A DNA stretch of 64,000 nt from assembly GCF_007751035.1 (NCBI RefSeq), contig NZ_CP036433.1, positions 4,321,001 to 4,385,000 on the forward strand, written 5' to 3'. This DNA comes from Lignipirellula cremea. GTDB lineage: Bacteria > Planctomycetota > Planctomycetia > Pirellulales > Pirellulaceae. Made by a program: the position numbers and the translations under genes. The notes beneath the pieces are model-generated. The model had not been told where the DNA came from and did no database searches. It was given only the letters and a program-made list of their open reading frames with translations. Below, one piece after another: positions 35,771-44,658 of this stretch. The first letter of the stretch is position 1; every line of letters starts with the position of its first letter.

Positions 35771-36634
35771 GTGACCAAGGCGGATGACACTTCCTCACGC
35801 GTGCTGGTAACGGGCGCCTCCGGCCAGCTGGGATCCGCGCTGATCCGTCGTCTGGGAGGCGTCGCGATCGGACTCACTCGTGCGGATCTGGACCTGGCCG
35901 ATCCGCAGGCAATCCGCGATTGCGTCCGCCGGCACTCGCCGCAAGTGGTCATCAATGCGGCCGCTTATACCCAGGTGGACCAGGCCGAACAGGAATCCGA
36001 GCGGTGCTTTGCGATCAACGCCGCCGCTGTCGAAGTGCTGACGGAAGCCTGCCAGAACGTGGGCGCTCGTCTGGTGCACATTAGCACAGACTACGTTTTT
36101 GGCGAACCGGGCCAGCGACAACCTTTCACAGAAAGCGACCCGCCCTGTCCCCGGGGCGTTTATGCCTGCTCCAAACAGGAAGGCGAACTCCAGGCGCTGC
36201 GCGACCCGCAGTCGCTCGTGATTCGTACTTGCGGGCTGTATGGCCATGGCGGTCGGAACTTTGTGGAAACCATGCTGCGACTGGGCCAGGAGCGTGATCG
36301 CCTGCGGGTGGTGGACGACCAGGTCTGCACGCCCAGTTCTGTCGAACAGGTGGCGGCGGCCGTGCTCTGGCTGGCCCGTTCCCGCCAGACGGGCCTGCTG
36401 CACGTGGCCAACCAGGGAGCGACCACCTGGTTCGGCTTTGCGGCCGAGATCTTCCACCGGTCCGAGCTGGCAGTGGAACTGGAGCCGATCACCACGGCCC
36501 AGTACGGGGCGCCGGCGCCGCGGCCCGCTTATAGCGTGCTCGATACGTCGCTTTTCCAGTCGCTGGGCGGACCTGGTCTGTCGGCCTGGGATGCGGCGCT
36601 GGCTGAATATCTGGCGGCGCGCTCATCGTCGTAG
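35771..36634 (+). CDS. RmlD-like dTDP-4-dehydrorhamnose reductase / NAD(P)-dependent sugar reductase
   Basis: Extended short-chain dehydrogenase with the Rossmann motif VLVTGASGQLGSALI and the RmlD-specific NAAAYTQVDQAE. STDYVFGEPG and the catalytic YACSKQEGE (Y-x3-K) follow. The 287-residue length matches RmlD. The start is GTG 35771; a longer open frame upstream overlaps the antisense of the glycosyltransferase and is not used. Its pairing with a GT2 suggests deoxysugar supply for a surface glycan, but no rmlA, rmlB or rmlC is nearby. Confidence 0.88.
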   Translation: MTKADDTSSRVLVTGASGQLGSALIRRLGGVAIGLTRADLDLADPQAIRDCVRRHSPQVVINAAAYTQVDQAEQESERCFAINAAAVEVLTEACQNVGARLVHISTDYVFGEPGQRQPFTESDPPCPRGVYACSKQEGELQALRDPQSLVIRTCGLYGHGGRNFVETMLRLGQERDRLRVVDDQVCTPSSVEQVAAAVLWLARSRQTGLLHVANQGATTWFGFAAEIFHRSELAVELEPITTAQYGAPAPRPAYSVLDTSLFQSLGGPGLSAWDAALAEYLAARSSS

Positions 36635-36752
36635 TGTCGCCTGTGGAGGGAAGCGGCGGGCGCTTCGCTTTCTCGACTCTTTGCGGGTTCGCCCGACCTT
36701 GCTCTTGCCAGATTTAGCCTGGCGTGAAAACATGACCCGGGAGGTTACCTGT

Positions 36753-37280
36753 ATGTCGTCCCCTGTTTGCCAGAATATCGAAATTAAAGCGAGGCTGGCG
36801 GATCTGGAGTCGGCCCGTGATATTTGCGCCCGGCTGGAAACGCCTTGCGCTGAAGTCGAGCTGCAGGTCGACACCTATTTTGACGCGACTGCGGGACGGC
36901 TCAAACTACGAGAAATCCAGCGCCAGAAAAGCGGGACGCAGGCGGCCGAACTGATCGGCTACCAGCGACCCGATCAGGGCGCAGCCAAAACCAGCAGCTA
37001 TCACCGGGTGGAACTGGCGCCTGGCGATCCCATGCAGGCGTTGCTGTCGCTGGTGCTGCCGGTGCGACAGGTCGTTGTCAAACGGCGGGAGATCTACCTG
37101 TGGAAGAATGTCAGGGTGCATCTAGACGAGGTAGAAGGGCTCGGCCTGTTCCTGGAGTTTGAAGCGGTGGTCGGGCCCGATTGCGACGTCGGCTTGTGCC
37201 GCGAGCGGGTCGATTATCTGATCGAGCAGTTCGGCCTGGCGCCAGAAGACCTGATTGCCCATTCGTATGTGGATATGTAG
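36753..37280 (+). CDS. CYTH-domain protein (class IV adenylate cyclase / triphosphatase-like)
   Basis: 175 residues with the N-terminal E-x-K signature (NIEIKARL; CYTH consensus ExExK). Alternating charged strands typical of the tunnel fold follow: DTYFDATAGRLKLREI, VVVKRREIYLWKNVRVHLDEV, GLFLEFEAVV. Members hydrolyse triphosphates or make cAMP. GGGAGG about 9 bases before ATG 36753 supports this start. It lies 222 bases before the lipid transport operon on the same strand. Confidence 0.85.
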   Translation: MSSPVCQNIEIKARLADLESARDICARLETPCAEVELQVDTYFDATAGRLKLREIQRQKSGTQAAELIGYQRPDQGAAKTSSYHRVELAPGDPMQALLSLVLPVRQVVVKRREIYLWKNVRVHLDEVEGLGLFLEFEAVVGPDCDVGLCRERVDYLIEQFGLAPEDLIAHSYVDM

Positions 37281-37502
37281 TCGTCACGTGTCCTTGCCAC
37301 CCCTTGAAGGCAGGGGGAAAGGACGGGCGAGGCCGGAAAATCGATACAATCGTTAAATTCTCTTTATTCTTCCCAGTCGACTGCCGATGATAAGGGTGAC
37401 GGGGGAACACACAAGTTTGCGCCTGCGCTCCGGTTCTGTACTGGTTCGAGGCGCCGCAACTGCCAGCAAAGCGATGCTGCTGGTTTAATCGAGAGAAGTT
37501 CT

Positions 37503-38372
37503 ATGTCGGCTGGTCCCACGACGGAAACCGCAGAAACCCAGCGCTTTGGCGATGGGTTTGTGGAGTGGGTCTCGAACTGGGGCGCCCTGGCGGTGGAAGG
37601 GGTGGTGGGGATCGGCTCCATCACCGTGTTTACGCTCCGCACGCTCCGCTGGCTGTTGACCCGGTATCCGCAAAAAGAAACGTTGCTGCCCAACTTTAAC
37701 CAGGTGGGAGCCGACAGCCTGCCGGTGGTGGCACTGACGGGAACGTTCATCGGCATGGTGCTGGCGGTGCAAAGCTATTTTCAGTTCCATGCCCTGGGGC
37801 TGGAAACGCGCTTGGGCGCCGTAATTAATATGTCGCTGGTGCGAGAGCTGGGGCCGGTGCTGGCGGCGACAATGCTGGCGGGACGGGTCGGCAGCGCGAT
37901 GGCGGCCGAGCTGGGCACGATGCGTGTGACGGAACAAATCGACGCCCTGGAAAGCATGGGCGCCAACGCCATTCATTATCTGGTGGTGCCGCGACTGCTG
38001 GCCTGCCTGTTGATGATTCCCGTGCTGACGATCATGGCGGACTTTATGGGGGTGTTTGGCGGCTACTGTTACAGCTGGCTGATCCTGGATATCGACTGGC
38101 ATTTTTACTGGCGAAACTCGAAGGAGTTTGTCGGAGCGTTCGACCTGTTTGTCGGCGTTTTCAAGAGCCTGTTTTTTGGCGCGGCCATTGCCATTGTCAG
38201 CTGCTATCGGGGCTTTCATTGCTCGCCGGGCGCCGAAGGGGTCGGCAAGGCGGCGACGGCGGCGTTTGTTTACTCTTTTGTCCTGATCCTGATGCTGGAT
38301 TTGTTCTTGACGATCAGCCTCGACGCGGTGTACCACAGCCTTTGGCCCAGCGGCGGAAACACGCTCATCTAA
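37503..38372 (+). CDS. mlaE: MlaE-type ABC transporter permease
   Basis: Inner-membrane permease of an MCE phospholipid transport system that moves lipids between inner and outer membranes. The 289 residues contain the family motifs LTGTFIGMVLAVQSYFQF, LGPVLAATMLAGRVGSAMAAELGTM and EQIDALESMGANAIHYLVVPR, plus several transmembrane segments. GAGAAG lies just before the ATG. First gene of the E-F-D operon. Confidence 0.94.
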   Translation: MSAGPTTETAETQRFGDGFVEWVSNWGALAVEGVVGIGSITVFTLRTLRWLLTRYPQKETLLPNFNQVGADSLPVVALTGTFIGMVLAVQSYFQFHALGLETRLGAVINMSLVRELGPVLAATMLAGRVGSAMAAELGTMRVTEQIDALESMGANAIHYLVVPRLLACLLMIPVLTIMADFMGVFGGYCYSWLILDIDWHFYWRNSKEFVGAFDLFVGVFKSLFFGAAIAIVSCYRGFHCSPGAEGVGKAATAAFVYSFVLILMLDLFLTISLDAVYHSLWPSGGNTLI

Positions 38373-38420
38373 CGTTTTTTAACGTATCCTTGTTACGCAG
38401 TCGCCTGGTGATTTTCCCTT

Positions 38421-39245
38421 ATGAACGAACCTGTCTCCGATAACCGGACGATCGTCGAGGTGAAAGGGCTGCACGTGCAGTTCGGCAAACAGGCGGTGCT
38501 GCGCAATATCAATATCCAGGTGCCTCGCGGGCAGACGGTCGCCATTATCGGCGAGAGCGGTTGCGGCAAAACGGTGCTGATGAAGACGCTGATTCGACTG
38601 ATCCCGCCGACGCAAGGCGAGGTGATGTTCGACGGCCAGGACATGAGTGAACTTTCCGAACGGGAACTGACCCAGCAGCGGACGCGGTGCGGCTTTGTCT
38701 TCCAGAACGCGGCCCTGTTTGACAGTATGACCATCGGCCAGAATGTGGCATTCCCCTTGCGACAGCATAAGCGCCTGCCCTCGGCCGAAGTGCGGGAGCT
38801 GGTCCTGTCGCGGCTGGCGGAAGTCGGCCTGCCTGATTCGGTCGTTTACAAAAAGCCGGCGGAGTTGTCAGGCGGCATGCGAAAGCGGGTTGGCCTGGCG
38901 CGGGCCCTGATTTTGAATCCGGAACTGGTCCTGTACGACGAGCCGACGACCGGGCTGGATCCGATTATGAGCGATGTAATCAACGAACTGATCATGCGGA
39001 CCCGATCGCGAAATCCGGTCACCAGCATTATCGTCACCCACGATATGCACAGCGCCCGGAAGGTCGCCGACCGAATCATTATGACGTACCCCTTGCCCCG
39101 ACTGGGTGAAGAGGATTCGCAGATTTTGTACGACGGACCGCCGGAAGAAATTGACGACTGCCGCGACACCCGCGTGACACAGTTTGTCAATGGCGAGGCC
39201 GGCGAGCGATTAATGGAAATGCGGGAACGCAGCGGAGCCGCCTAA
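38421..39245 (+). CDS. mlaF: MlaF-type ABC transporter ATP-binding protein
   Basis: ATPase of the MCE lipid transporter. The 274 residues show Walker A GESGCGKTVLMK, signature LSGGMRKRVGLARAL, Walker B LVLYDEPTTGLDP and the H-loop VTHDMHSARKVADR. The signature and Walker regions match the Mkl/MlaF subgroup. It lies 48 bases after mlaE. Confidence 0.95.
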   Translation: MNEPVSDNRTIVEVKGLHVQFGKQAVLRNINIQVPRGQTVAIIGESGCGKTVLMKTLIRLIPPTQGEVMFDGQDMSELSERELTQQRTRCGFVFQNAALFDSMTIGQNVAFPLRQHKRLPSAEVRELVLSRLAEVGLPDSVVYKKPAELSGGMRKRVGLARALILNPELVLYDEPTTGLDPIMSDVINELIMRTRSRNPVTSIIVTHDMHSARKVADRIIMTYPLPRLGEEDSQILYDGPPEEIDDCRDTRVTQFVNGEAGERLMEMRERSGAA

Positions 39246-39309
39246 ACGGACCCCGCGAGCCCGGCGATTGCCGGAACTGGCCAGTGGTCCTGAAACCAGA
39301 GCGAGCATT

Positions 39310-40485
39310 ATGGACGAACGCATTCTTTACTTCCGTGTTGGCATTGTCATTCTGGCTGCCGTCATTGTCACCGGCATTTTGATCCTGCTGTTCGGGCTGG
39401 GGTTTCAGAGCGAGTACAAGGTGTACATGATCTTCCCCCAGGCGCCGGGCGTGTCCGTGGATACGCCGGTGCGCAAAAGCGGCGTGTTGATCGGCCGTGT
39501 TTCTGAAGTGGAATTGCTCGATGAAGGCGGCGTGCGGCTGACGGCGGACATTATCTCCAGCCGCGCGATCAAACGGAGCGAAGTCCCGCGGATCGGCACG
39601 GCCTCGCTGCTGGGCGACGCGGTGGTGGAGTTCGTCCCTTCGGATACGGCTCCTCCCAGCGTCGAAGACTACGCCAGCGGCGACGTCATCACCAATGGCA
39701 TCGTCGCCCGGAATCCGCTGGAATCGTTGAATGAATTCGCTGACATGAAAGAGGAAATCAGCCTCACCATGAAAGCGGTCCGCGACGCAGGCGGGTCGAT
39801 CGACGCGGCCGGTCGCCTGGTCGGCGCTCTGGCGGAGAACGTCAACCAGAAGGTCAACACCAACGAAGCCGGCATGCAAACGGTGATGGAAAAGGCCAAC
39901 AAAGCGCTCGACGATTTCTCCATGGCCATGCAGTCGATGAACAAGCTGCTGGGCGACGAAGAACTGCAGGCAGAGCTACGCCGCAGCCTGGAAAGTTTCC
40001 CCAAGCTGTTTGACGAGGCAGAATTGACGCTGACTTCCACGCGGGAAACGCTGGCCGGGTTTGATCGCCTGAGCGCCCAGTTCGAACGGGTTGGCGCCAG
40101 TGCGGAGCGGAACCTGGCCAATCTGGAAGGCTTCACCGCCCCGCTGGGCGAACGCGGCGAAGAGATCGCGCTGAAGATCGATCGCACGCTGACCAATGTC
40201 GACGCCCTGGTGCTGGACCTGGGGAAATTTTCCGGCTCGCTCAGCAGCAACCAGGGTTCGCTCGGACTGCTGATGAATGACGAAGAGCTGTACTACAAGC
40301 TCAACCGGGCGGCGACCAACATCGAAGACGCCAGTCGACAGATCACACCGATCCTGGCCGATGTCCGCGTATTCACCGACAAGATCGCCCGCGATCCGCG
40401 GCAACTGGGCGTCAAAGGGGCTCTCGATCAGCGACCGGCAGGCGCCGGAACGAAAATGCCGATCAGTTTCTCGCCTTCGTGGTAG
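39310..40485 (+). CDS. mlaD: MCE-domain (MlaD-type) substrate-binding protein
   Basis: Periplasmic lipid-binding ring subunit anchored by one N-terminal helix (residues about 7-32). The MCE domain follows at about 38-115 (VYMIFPQAPGVSVDTPVRKSGVLIGRV split at residue 20, consensus V-x-G-L-x-x-G-x-x-V-x-x-x-G). A long helical extension (about 150-380), rich in heptads, exceeds the E. coli MlaD tail and resembles the long MCE proteins that could form a tube. Start ATG 39310. Confidence 0.9.
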   Translation: MDERILYFRVGIVILAAVIVTGILILLFGLGFQSEYKVYMIFPQAPGVSVDTPVRKSGVLIGRVSEVELLDEGGVRLTADIISSRAIKRSEVPRIGTASLLGDAVVEFVPSDTAPPSVEDYASGDVITNGIVARNPLESLNEFADMKEEISLTMKAVRDAGGSIDAAGRLVGALAENVNQKVNTNEAGMQTVMEKANKALDDFSMAMQSMNKLLGDEELQAELRRSLESFPKLFDEAELTLTSTRETLAGFDRLSAQFERVGASAERNLANLEGFTAPLGERGEEIALKIDRTLTNVDALVLDLGKFSGSLSSNQGSLGLLMNDEELYYKLNRAATNIEDASRQITPILADVRVFTDKIARDPRQLGVKGALDQRPAGAGTKMPISFSPSW

Positions 40486-40546
40486 ACCACGTGGCGGGGC
40501 GTTAAGCGAAAAAGGAAGAGTCGCCGGCAGAGGCCGGATCGTACGT

Positions 40547-42166
40547 CTAACGACCGAAGAGCATCACCAGCAGAGCAACAAGCAGCAGGACGGCGACCGA
40601 AGCGCCTCCAACCATCGTCCATTTGTTCTGAAGGAGCGACTCGGCGGTCTCCGGTTGTTCCCGCGCGGCGGTCGGCTCGGGTGTCGCGATGCGGGCGAGC
40701 ACCGGTTCCTCGGGAGCGTTCGCTTCTGCGGACACGGTCGGCCGATTGGCTGCAGCCGGCGTTGGCCTGCTCAGGGCTTCAGAAGGTTCGCTGGACTGTG
40801 CGGCTTCATCCGAAGCCGACGCGGGAGAGCAGACTTCTGATTCCGTTGTTGGACCGGCTTCGGCCGATTCGCAGTCGGCCGCGATGGCCTGAATGGTAAG
40901 AGCTGCCGGCGGTTCAGCAGTCGATTCCTCGTCGGCATCGGCGGATTCTGCAGTTTCCGTTGGCGCAGTCGATTCGGGAAGGACGTCCTGTGAAGCAGCA
41001 TCGCTGGTTACTGCGTCTGCAGGCAGCGTCTGGCAGGGTGTTTCTTCGTCCGCTATTTCCGTGGTGTGCGGCGCGGCGCTGCTTGACTCGGCGATGACGT
41101 TTTCCGGGATTGACGTTTCGGCGGTGGAGGTCGAAAGCGTTTCGCTGGGAGCTGGCGGCAATTCGTCCATCTCGCTCCCGACGGACGAGGACGCTTCCAC
41201 TTCGTTTTCTGGGGGCGTGACCAGCGGGGCCTCATCGGTTTTTGCGACGGCGCTGTCGACCAATTCGACGTTGGGCGGATCGGCCAGATCCTCGCCGCCG
41301 GCCAGGAAATGGGCCAACTGGGCGATGATCGGCGGGAAGGCGTGGTAGACGGGCGACTCGGCCGTTAGCCGCTGCAGGAACTGCGCGACGGATTCGGGAC
41401 AGTCCTGCGGAGTCTGGCAGGTTTCGGCCGGACACTCGACACCGGTTAGCAGGAATCGGAGGACGCGTCCCAAAGAACGGATGCACCGCGATGCGCTGAC
41501 GGGGGAGTCGTTGGCGTAACAGGCAGCGGCAACCACGCGTGTGACGCCCTGGGGATCCAGGATGAGGTGGCTGGCGTCGAACGCCTGGAGCGACCATCCG
41601 GACCCGGCCAGACACTCCAGTCCCAGGGCGGTTTCATGGGCCGCCCGCAAGGCTTCTTCGAGGGGAATCGGGCCGTACTGATGGACGACCGTGAACAGGT
41701 CGTCTCCCTGGGTGTCGGCTTCGCTCAAGACCCAGTAAACCGCGTGCGGAGCGCGACGGCATTCCTGCCAGGCAACCAGATGCGGATGCTGTGGCGGCGC
41801 CTCCTGGCAAACCTGTCGATGGGGAGCGCAGACAAACAGAGGGAAGAGCTGACCCGTACTCCGGTGCACGGCCTGGAACAGACGTCCGGCGGCGGGATAC
41901 AGGGCGCCTGGTGATTCCGCCGGAGCGGCCAGGGGAGCTTGAATCAGGAAGTCGCCGACAATGAGTGCGTCGCAATTACCCTGGCGGATCGCGTCGGCCT
42001 GGAACTCTGTGAGCAGGTCGGCGTTCAGGAGTTCGCCCAGCAGGGAATCGACGGTGGCGGGCTGCTGGGCCGAGGGCTTGCGGTTTTGAAACGGAGCGAT
42101 CGCCTCGGGCGAGATGACGCCCGTTTCACATAAAGAATCAAAAAGATTATGGCTCGTAACCGACAT
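40547..42166 (-). CDS. Tail-anchored pseudokinase-like protein
   Basis: 539 residues. Residues about 40-75 (LLGELLNADLLTEFQADAI ... LIVGDFLI) match the lead-in of planctomycete Ser/Thr kinases. Residues 85-260 align with a kinase fold in order (HPHLVAWQE, VYWVLSEA, GPIPLEEALRAAHETALGLE, SHLILDPQGVTRVV). The ATP lysine, the HRD aspartate and DFG are all missing. A Glu/Ser/Pro-rich linker of about 230 residues leads to one C-terminal membrane helix (about 518-537) ending FGR, so the protein is probably tail-anchored with the pseudokinase inside the cell. Confidence 0.72.
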   Translation of the reverse strand: MSVTSHNLFDSLCETGVISPEAIAPFQNRKPSAQQPATVDSLLGELLNADLLTEFQADAIRQGNCDALIVGDFLIQAPLAAPAESPGALYPAAGRLFQAVHRSTGQLFPLFVCAPHRQVCQEAPPQHPHLVAWQECRRAPHAVYWVLSEADTQGDDLFTVVHQYGPIPLEEALRAAHETALGLECLAGSGWSLQAFDASHLILDPQGVTRVVAAACYANDSPVSASRCIRSLGRVLRFLLTGVECPAETCQTPQDCPESVAQFLQRLTAESPVYHAFPPIIAQLAHFLAGGEDLADPPNVELVDSAVAKTDEAPLVTPPENEVEASSSVGSEMDELPPAPSETLSTSTAETSIPENVIAESSSAAPHTTEIADEETPCQTLPADAVTSDAASQDVLPESTAPTETAESADADEESTAEPPAALTIQAIAADCESAEAGPTTESEVCSPASASDEAAQSSEPSEALSRPTPAAANRPTVSAEANAPEEPVLARIATPEPTAAREQPETAESLLQNKWTMVGGASVAVLLLVALLVMLFGR

Positions 42167-42360
42167 CGGTCGAGCTTCCTGGGGTAAAAGGTTGCTTATA
42201 AGCTACCTCAGCATAATCAAACCACCACAAAAATTCAGCGAATTCCCAGTAAAAATGGGTGGCATTTGCTTCCTGGCGAGCGTCTTTTGGATTGGGCGAA
42301 AATTGCTTGAACTGCCCAGTTTTCCATTTTGCGTGTGTCGTTACCAATTGGTCGGAAATT

Positions 42361-42420
42361 GCACAGGGCCTGGGGATTCAAGCCCCTTTTGCACAGGGCC
42401 TGGGGATTCAAGCCCCTTTG
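42361..42420. repeat. 30-bp tandem duplication between gltA and the pseudokinase gene
   Basis: Two adjacent 30-bp units, identical at 29 positions, each starting GCACAGGGCCTGGGG and ending AGCCCCTTT. Each holds a small GGGG...CCCC stem followed by Ts on the plus strand. Nothing else is seen in the 364-base spacer 42167-42530 except an AT-rich stretch near 42190-42350 that may hold the minus-strand promoter. Confidence 0.85.
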
Positions 42421-42530
42421 CTTGCCGCCGGAAGGCTACCGGCGATCAAGCGGTTCCCTGAACGCCCTGGTGACAAACCCGTGTTTCCACAGAGGCTTTC
42501 CCGCGACGAGTCAGTTTTTCTCTCGTTTGC

Positions 42531-43817
42531 TCAGACGCGTTCCTCGATCGGCTTGTAGTCGCGTTCGGTGGCGCCAGTGTAAATCTGTCGTGGGCGACAA
42601 ATGCGTTTGGTGGTCGAATTGTGCATTTCGATCCAGTGGGCCAGCCAGCCGGGCAGCCGACCGATGGCGAATAGCACGGTGAACATCTGGACGGGAATTC
42701 CCAGGGCCCGATAGATGACGCCGGAGTAGAAGTCGACGTTGGGGTAAAGTTTCCGTTCCAGGAAATACTCATCCCTCAGGGCGACTTCTTCGAGTTTCTG
42801 GGCGACTTCGAAGAGCGGATCCTTGATCTGCAGCTTGGCCAGCAGTTTATCGCAGCACTTTTTGATGATCGTGGCCCGCGGGTCAAAGTTCTTGTAAACG
42901 CGGTGGCCGAAGCCCATCAGGCGGAAGCCGCTGGCTTTTTCTTTGGCGAGCTTGACGTACTTGTCGACATTGCCGCCGTCTTCGATGATTTCCTCCAGCA
43001 TATTGACGACGGCCTCGTTGGCGCCGCCGTGGAGCGGTCCCCACAAGGCGCAAATGCCGGCTGAAATCGAGGCGAACAGGTTGGCGTCGGAAGAGCCGAC
43101 CATCCGCACCGTCGAGGTGCTGCAGTTCTGTTCGTGGTCAGCGTGGCAGATCAACAGCATGTTGAGCGCCTCGACGAAATCCTGGTCGTGTTCGTAAGGT
43201 TCGCTCGGTACGCCGAACATCATCTGCAGGAAATTTTCGCAGTAGGACAGGTCGTTCTGCGGGTAATTGAACGGCTGACCGATCGACTTTTTATAACTGT
43301 AAGCGGCGATCGTCGGCAGTTTGGCAAGCAGCCGGTGCGTGGAAACTTCGACCTGGCGCGGATCGTGCGGATTCAGTGAATCCTGGTAGAACGTCGAAAG
43401 CGCTCCCACGACCGACGACAGTATCGCCATGGGGTGGGCGTCCCGGGGGAAGCCGTTATAGAACGAACGCATGTCCTCGTGCAGCATGGAATGCCGGCGA
43501 ATCGACATGCGGAAATCATCCAGCTGTTTCTGGTTCGGCAACTCGCCGTAAATCAGCAGGTAGCTGACTTCGACAAAGTCGCAATTCTGGGCAAGCGTTT
43601 CAATCGGGTAGCCCCGATATCGCAGGATCCCGTGTTCCCCATCGAGAAAAGTCACCGCGCTGGTGGTGGAGCCCGTATTCACATAACCCTGGTCCAGGGT
43701 GATGGCGTTCGTTGCGGCGCGGAGCTTGCTGATATCCAGCCCAACTTCGCCCTCGGAACCTGTGACTACGGGAAGCTCCAGTTCCTTGTCGTCGTAAATC
43801 AGTTTGGCGTCAGGCAT
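42531..43817 (-). CDS. gltA: Citrate synthase
   Basis: Condenses oxaloacetate and acetyl-CoA at the TCA cycle entry. The 428 residues match the hexameric type II (GltA) length. Catalytic motifs are present: HADHEQNCSTSTVRMVGSS, LWGPLHGGANEAV and MGFGHRVYKNFDPRA, with the C-terminal aspartate in YPNVDFYSGV. Start ATG 43817 with AAGGGAAG about 10 bases before; an extra 44 codons upstream have no family similarity. On the minus strand, TTTAATAATAG (43884-43874) is a possible -10 region. Confidence 0.97.
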   Translation of the reverse strand: MPDAKLIYDDKELELPVVTGSEGEVGLDISKLRAATNAITLDQGYVNTGSTTSAVTFLDGEHGILRYRGYPIETLAQNCDFVEVSYLLIYGELPNQKQLDDFRMSIRRHSMLHEDMRSFYNGFPRDAHPMAILSSVVGALSTFYQDSLNPHDPRQVEVSTHRLLAKLPTIAAYSYKKSIGQPFNYPQNDLSYCENFLQMMFGVPSEPYEHDQDFVEALNMLLICHADHEQNCSTSTVRMVGSSDANLFASISAGICALWGPLHGGANEAVVNMLEEIIEDGGNVDKYVKLAKEKASGFRLMGFGHRVYKNFDPRATIIKKCCDKLLAKLQIKDPLFEVAQKLEEVALRDEYFLERKLYPNVDFYSGVIYRALGIPVQMFTVLFAIGRLPGWLAHWIEMHNSTTKRICRPRQIYTGATERDYKPIEERV

Positions 43818-44658
43818 GAAGAACTTCCCTTGGAGCGACAATGTCTTTTCGGCACAACATTTGGTTAGGCACGCTATTATTAAACGGCAGTTTAGCCCGC
43901 TGCAAGGGGCCCGACAATCACGCCCCGCCAAGGCGGACTGGCCTGGCATCCCTGGCGGCGGCTAACCGAGGAAAGCAGCGGCCAGAGCCAGGGTCCGCCG
44001 GGACTGTCAGCCGGCGTCTGCAGGTCCGGACCTCAGGGGGCGGATCGTCTGTCGAGTCGTTCTTCGGCGCCAGGCAGTGGCTCCCATCGAAAATTGTTCA
44101 GGCGATCCCCCTAACGATTCGATTGCTACGCCTTTTGCAGACTGATAAAATAAAAGAGATTGAAAATGAGTCGAGGTCTGCTTTACATCGGGAGAGGAAG
44201 ATTGCAGCAGTGGGAGCGGTAACTGCCTGTCTGCGGACAGCTCCTGAAAAAACGGTTAGCACGTCAGTTTGCCAGCCGCCCAGGTAAAGCAGGTCGCACC
44301 GTCCGGGCGGGATTCCGGAAATCGTCCCCCCCGCACGGCAGTTCCTTCCGGGCGTGCAGAGATTTGCAGGCTCCCGGGATCGGTCGGGGCCGGGCGAGAG
44401 GTTACGGGGATAACGTTTGAATTGCGGAAGTGACTCGCTGGTAATCTTTACAATTTGTCAATTCCGCAATTTGTAAATAATGTTTAGAAATTAAACTGGT
44501 CAGGTGAGGTGGATCGCAAGAGCCTTCCCGACGAGCGTTCCAGACTTTCCGTCATTCAGATTAAATTTTGAAGAATCATCGAAGAATCACAGGTTTCCCG
44601 CGGCGGGGCCTGGAAACTTCCCCATCAGGGCGGAGCCCTCGCTGAATCAGGTGCGGCT
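43818..44658. other. 841-base divergent intergenic region between gltA and the M50 protease
   Basis: The longest gene-free stretch. Left end: minus-strand gltA leader. Middle (43960-44350): GC-rich, no credible ORF. From 44120 to 44180 and 44410 to 44500 it becomes AT-rich; the second part holds a candidate plus-strand promoter with an overlapping inverted repeat, listed separately. No tRNA or riboswitch was recognised. Confidence 0.5.
44420..44483 (+). promoter_or_regulatory. Candidate promoter with inverted-repeat operator upstream of the M50 protease
   Basis: TTGTCA (44455-44460), 17 bases and TAATGT (44478-44483) resemble -35/-10 boxes. A 10-bp perfect inverted repeat, AATTGCGGAA (44420-44429) and TTCCGCAATT (44462-44471), has its right arm inside the promoter spacer and its left arm 32 bases upstream. 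That layout is typical of a repressor site. The leader to the ATG would be about 170 bases. Confidence 0.4.

Noticed and set aside
43841-44287. 148-codon plus-strand ORF in the gltA upstream gap
   Set aside because: No ribosome site, and the Arg/Ser/Pro-rich translation resembles no protein; it overlaps the gltA leader.
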